Part shown: positions 62,605 to 64,000 of the stretch, piece by piece
Position numbering within the stretch: position 1 is the first letter of the stretch
How the letters are laid out: each line of letters starts with the position of its first letter
Assembly (NCBI GenBank): GCA_903862425.1
Contig: CAIOYC010000008.1
Location: 186,001-250,000, forward strand
Origin: an uncultured Caulobacterales bacterium
Lineage (GTDB): Bacteria > Pseudomonadota > Alphaproteobacteria > Caulobacterales > Caulobacteraceae
Length of the DNA stretch: 64,000 nucleotides
Direction: 5' to 3'
Translations under genes and position numbers: made by a program
The notes under the pieces: generated by a model
What the model was told of the DNA's origin: nothing
Seen by the model: only the letters and a program-made list of their open reading frames with translations
Database searches by the model: none

Positions 62605-64000
62605 TTAAGCCTTGGGCTTGAAGCGCTTGGAGGCTGGAAAGCCCTTGGGAACGACCTTGCCGGAGGCTGCTCGTTTGCCGAGCCAGTCCTTCCAGTTCGG
62701 CCATTCGCGCGTGCGCCCGGCGCCGTCGATCCAGCTGGCGCCCTGCGCCTCCGTAAAGGCGACGGCGTCGCGCAGCCCGCCTTCGCGGTAGTTCTGCAGC
62801 TTCACGCCCTTGCCGCGCGGCATCTCCGGCAGTTCGGCGAGCGGAAAGATCAGCGCCTTGCCGTTGTCGCCCACCACCGCGAGGTGGTCGCCCGTGACGG
62901 GCAGGCAGATCAGGGCCTCATCGTCGCCGACGTTCAGCACCTGCTTGCCGGCCTTGCGATTCGCCACCAAATCGTCCTCGGGCGCGATGAAGCCATAGCC
63001 GGCCGAAGAGGCGAGCACGCGCCTGGCGCCAGGCTTCAGCGGGAAGACGGCGACGAGGCCTGTCTTGTCCTCCAGGTCGATCATAAGGCGGAGCGGCTCG
63101 CCCTGCCCCCGCGCCGAAGGCAGTTTGTCGCCGGCGAGGGTGAAGACGCGGCCGTCGGAGGCCAGGATCAGGATCTTGTCGGTGGTCTCCGCCGGGACGA
63201 GGAAGGCCAGCCGGTCGCCCTCCTTGAACTTCAGCTCCGAGGGATCGGCCACGGCGCCCTTGGCGGCGCGGATCCAGCCCTTTTCGGAAATGATCACCGT
63301 AATCGGCTCGCGGGTGATGTAGGCCTCCGGCGGCGGAGCCAGGTCGGCGGCGGGCGCGTCGGCGAAGGTGGAGCGGCGGCGGGCGAGGGTCGGGTCCTTG
63401 CCGAGGGTCTCGCGCACGGTGCGCAGATCGTCTCCCACCTTGTTCCACTGCGCCTTGTCGGAGCCGAGCCGCGCTTCGAGCCCCGCCTTTTCCTCGCTGA
63501 GCGTCGCATGCTCGCGGCGCAGCTCCATCTCCTCCAGCTTGGCCAGCTGGCGCAGGCGGGTGTTGAGAATGGCGTCGGCCTGGATGTCGTCGATGCCGAA
63601 GGTCGCCATCAGCCTGGCCTTGGGCTCGTCCTCGAAGCGGACGATGCGGATCACCTCGTCCAGGTTCAGATAGACGATCAGCAGACCATCCAGGATGTGC
63701 AGCCGGGCGGCGATCTTTTCCAGGCGCCAGCGGGCGCGGCGGCCATCCACCTCGCGGCGGTGATCGAGGAAGGCCAGCAGCATGGCCTTCAGCCCCATCA
63801 CCCGCGGCGTGCCGGTACGGTCCAGCACGTTCATGTTGACGGGGAAGCGGGTTTCGAGGTCGCAAAGCCGGAACAGGCTTTCCATCATCACCTCGGGCTC
63901 GATCGTGCGCACCTTGGGCTCGATCACCAGGCGGATGTTCTCGTCGCTCTCGTCGCGCACGTCGCCGAGCAGCGGGGCCTTCTTCAGCTCGATCAGCGAG
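62605..64000 (-). CDS. parC: DNA topoisomerase IV subunit A (3' part; start lies beyond the window)
   Basis: Only the C-terminal part is in the window, about 465 codons. The visible start is SLIELKKAPLLGDVRDESDENI and the frame is open to the last base, so the catalytic tyrosine region is outside. Seen here are the helical tower region (AILNTRLRQLAKLEEME), and the C-terminal beta-pinwheel with ISEKGWIRAAKG and GKGVKLQNYREGGLRD, the motifs that distinguish ParC from GyrA. It decatenates daughter chromosomes with ParE. Confidence 0.95.
   Translation of the reverse strand, partial: SLIELKKAPLLGDVRDESDENIRLVIEPKVRTIEPEVMMESLFRLCDLETRFPVNMNVLDRTGTPRVMGLKAMLLAFLDHRREVDGRRARWRLEKIAARLHILDGLLIVYLNLDEVIRIVRFEDEPKARLMATFGIDDIQADAILNTRLRQLAKLEEMELRREHATLSEEKAGLEARLGSDKAQWNKVGDDLRTVRETLGKDPTLARRRSTFADAPAADLAPPPEAYITREPITVIISEKGWIRAAKGAVADPSELKFKEGDRLAFLVPAETTDKILILASDGRVFTLAGDKLPSARGQGEPLRLMIDLEDKTGLVAVFPLKPGARRVLASSAGYGFIAPEDDLVANRKAGKQVLNVGDDEALICLPVTGDHLAVVGDNGKALIFPLAELPEMPRGKGVKLQNYREGGLRDAVAFTEAQGASWIDGAGRTREWPNWKDWLGKRAASGKVVPKGFPASKRFKPKA

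Overview
This 64 kb window is chromosomal DNA from a high-GC alphaproteobacterium, most likely of the order Caulobacterales (Caulobacter/Phenylobacterium/Brevundimonas type). The evidence is a PopA-like protein (two receiver-like domains plus a GGDEF domain that keeps the c-di-GMP I-site but has lost the catalytic loop), the ntrY-ntrX-dat-hfq-hflX order, a two-domain cold shock protein, an ispDF fusion, and the ftsB-pdhA-pdhB-pdhC-lpd-lipA-coq10 neighbourhood. The genus cannot be fixed from the sequence alone. Nearly all of the window is ordinary dense housekeeping DNA, with many 1-4 nt start/stop overlaps and many GTG or TTG starts.

Layout. 0-9.8 kb: tRNA-Val, tRNA-Asp, RNase R, an ArsC/Spx-like protein, a Nudix hydrolase, RecJ, tRNA-Glu, a double cold shock domain protein, a glutamine cyclotransferase, a thioesterase, tRNA-Pro, an NDUFS4-like complex I protein and tRNA-Arg. 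9.8-16 kb: ntrY-ntrX-dat-hfq-hflX, closed by a hairpin. 16-22 kb is the only accessory-looking stretch. It holds small orphan genes, mazG, a GPH-type symporter, a lower-GC orphan gene, and a decayed, internally deleted ISNCY-like transposase next to a perfect 54-bp tandem duplication. 21.8-26 kb: a minus-strand operon rlpA, tmk, holB, tatD, MBL hydrolase. 26.2-29.2 kb: a DUF4198 / ApbE-DUF2271 / PepSY-helix envelope redox module. 29.5-36 kb: tRNA-Ser, exported or membrane orphans, a YjbR protein, a TusA-like protein, a CoA-transferase, an SDR, PopA and a CcdC-like membrane protein. 36-42 kb: mfd-sdhE divergent from recG. 42-48 kb: sulfur genes (metC, GNAT, sseA, cysK), photolyase and kdsA. 48-51 kb: ntrB-ntrC. 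51-64 kb: ispDF and pncC, then on the minus strand coq10-like and lipA. A lipoprotein with a hydrolase-like fold but no nucleophile follows, and then the long pyruvate dehydrogenase operon (ftsB, pdhA, two unknown envelope genes, pdhB, a GFA protein, pdhC, gpx, lpdA) and the 3' part of parC.

How it fits together. The pyruvate dehydrogenase operon encodes all three enzyme activities, and the lipoate synthase is close by. Three unrelated reading frames are interleaved within it by translational coupling. The nitrogen two-component systems are present as two separate pairs, and both response regulators lack the sigma-54 contact loop. The most interesting leads are the envelope gene pair inserted between pdhA and pdhB, the near-identical lipoyl-domain DNA in pdhB and pdhC, the envelope flavin/redox module, the TatD protein with an altered metal site, and the IS remnant with its 54-bp duplication. 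I see no CRISPR array, prophage, secretion system or obvious defence island.
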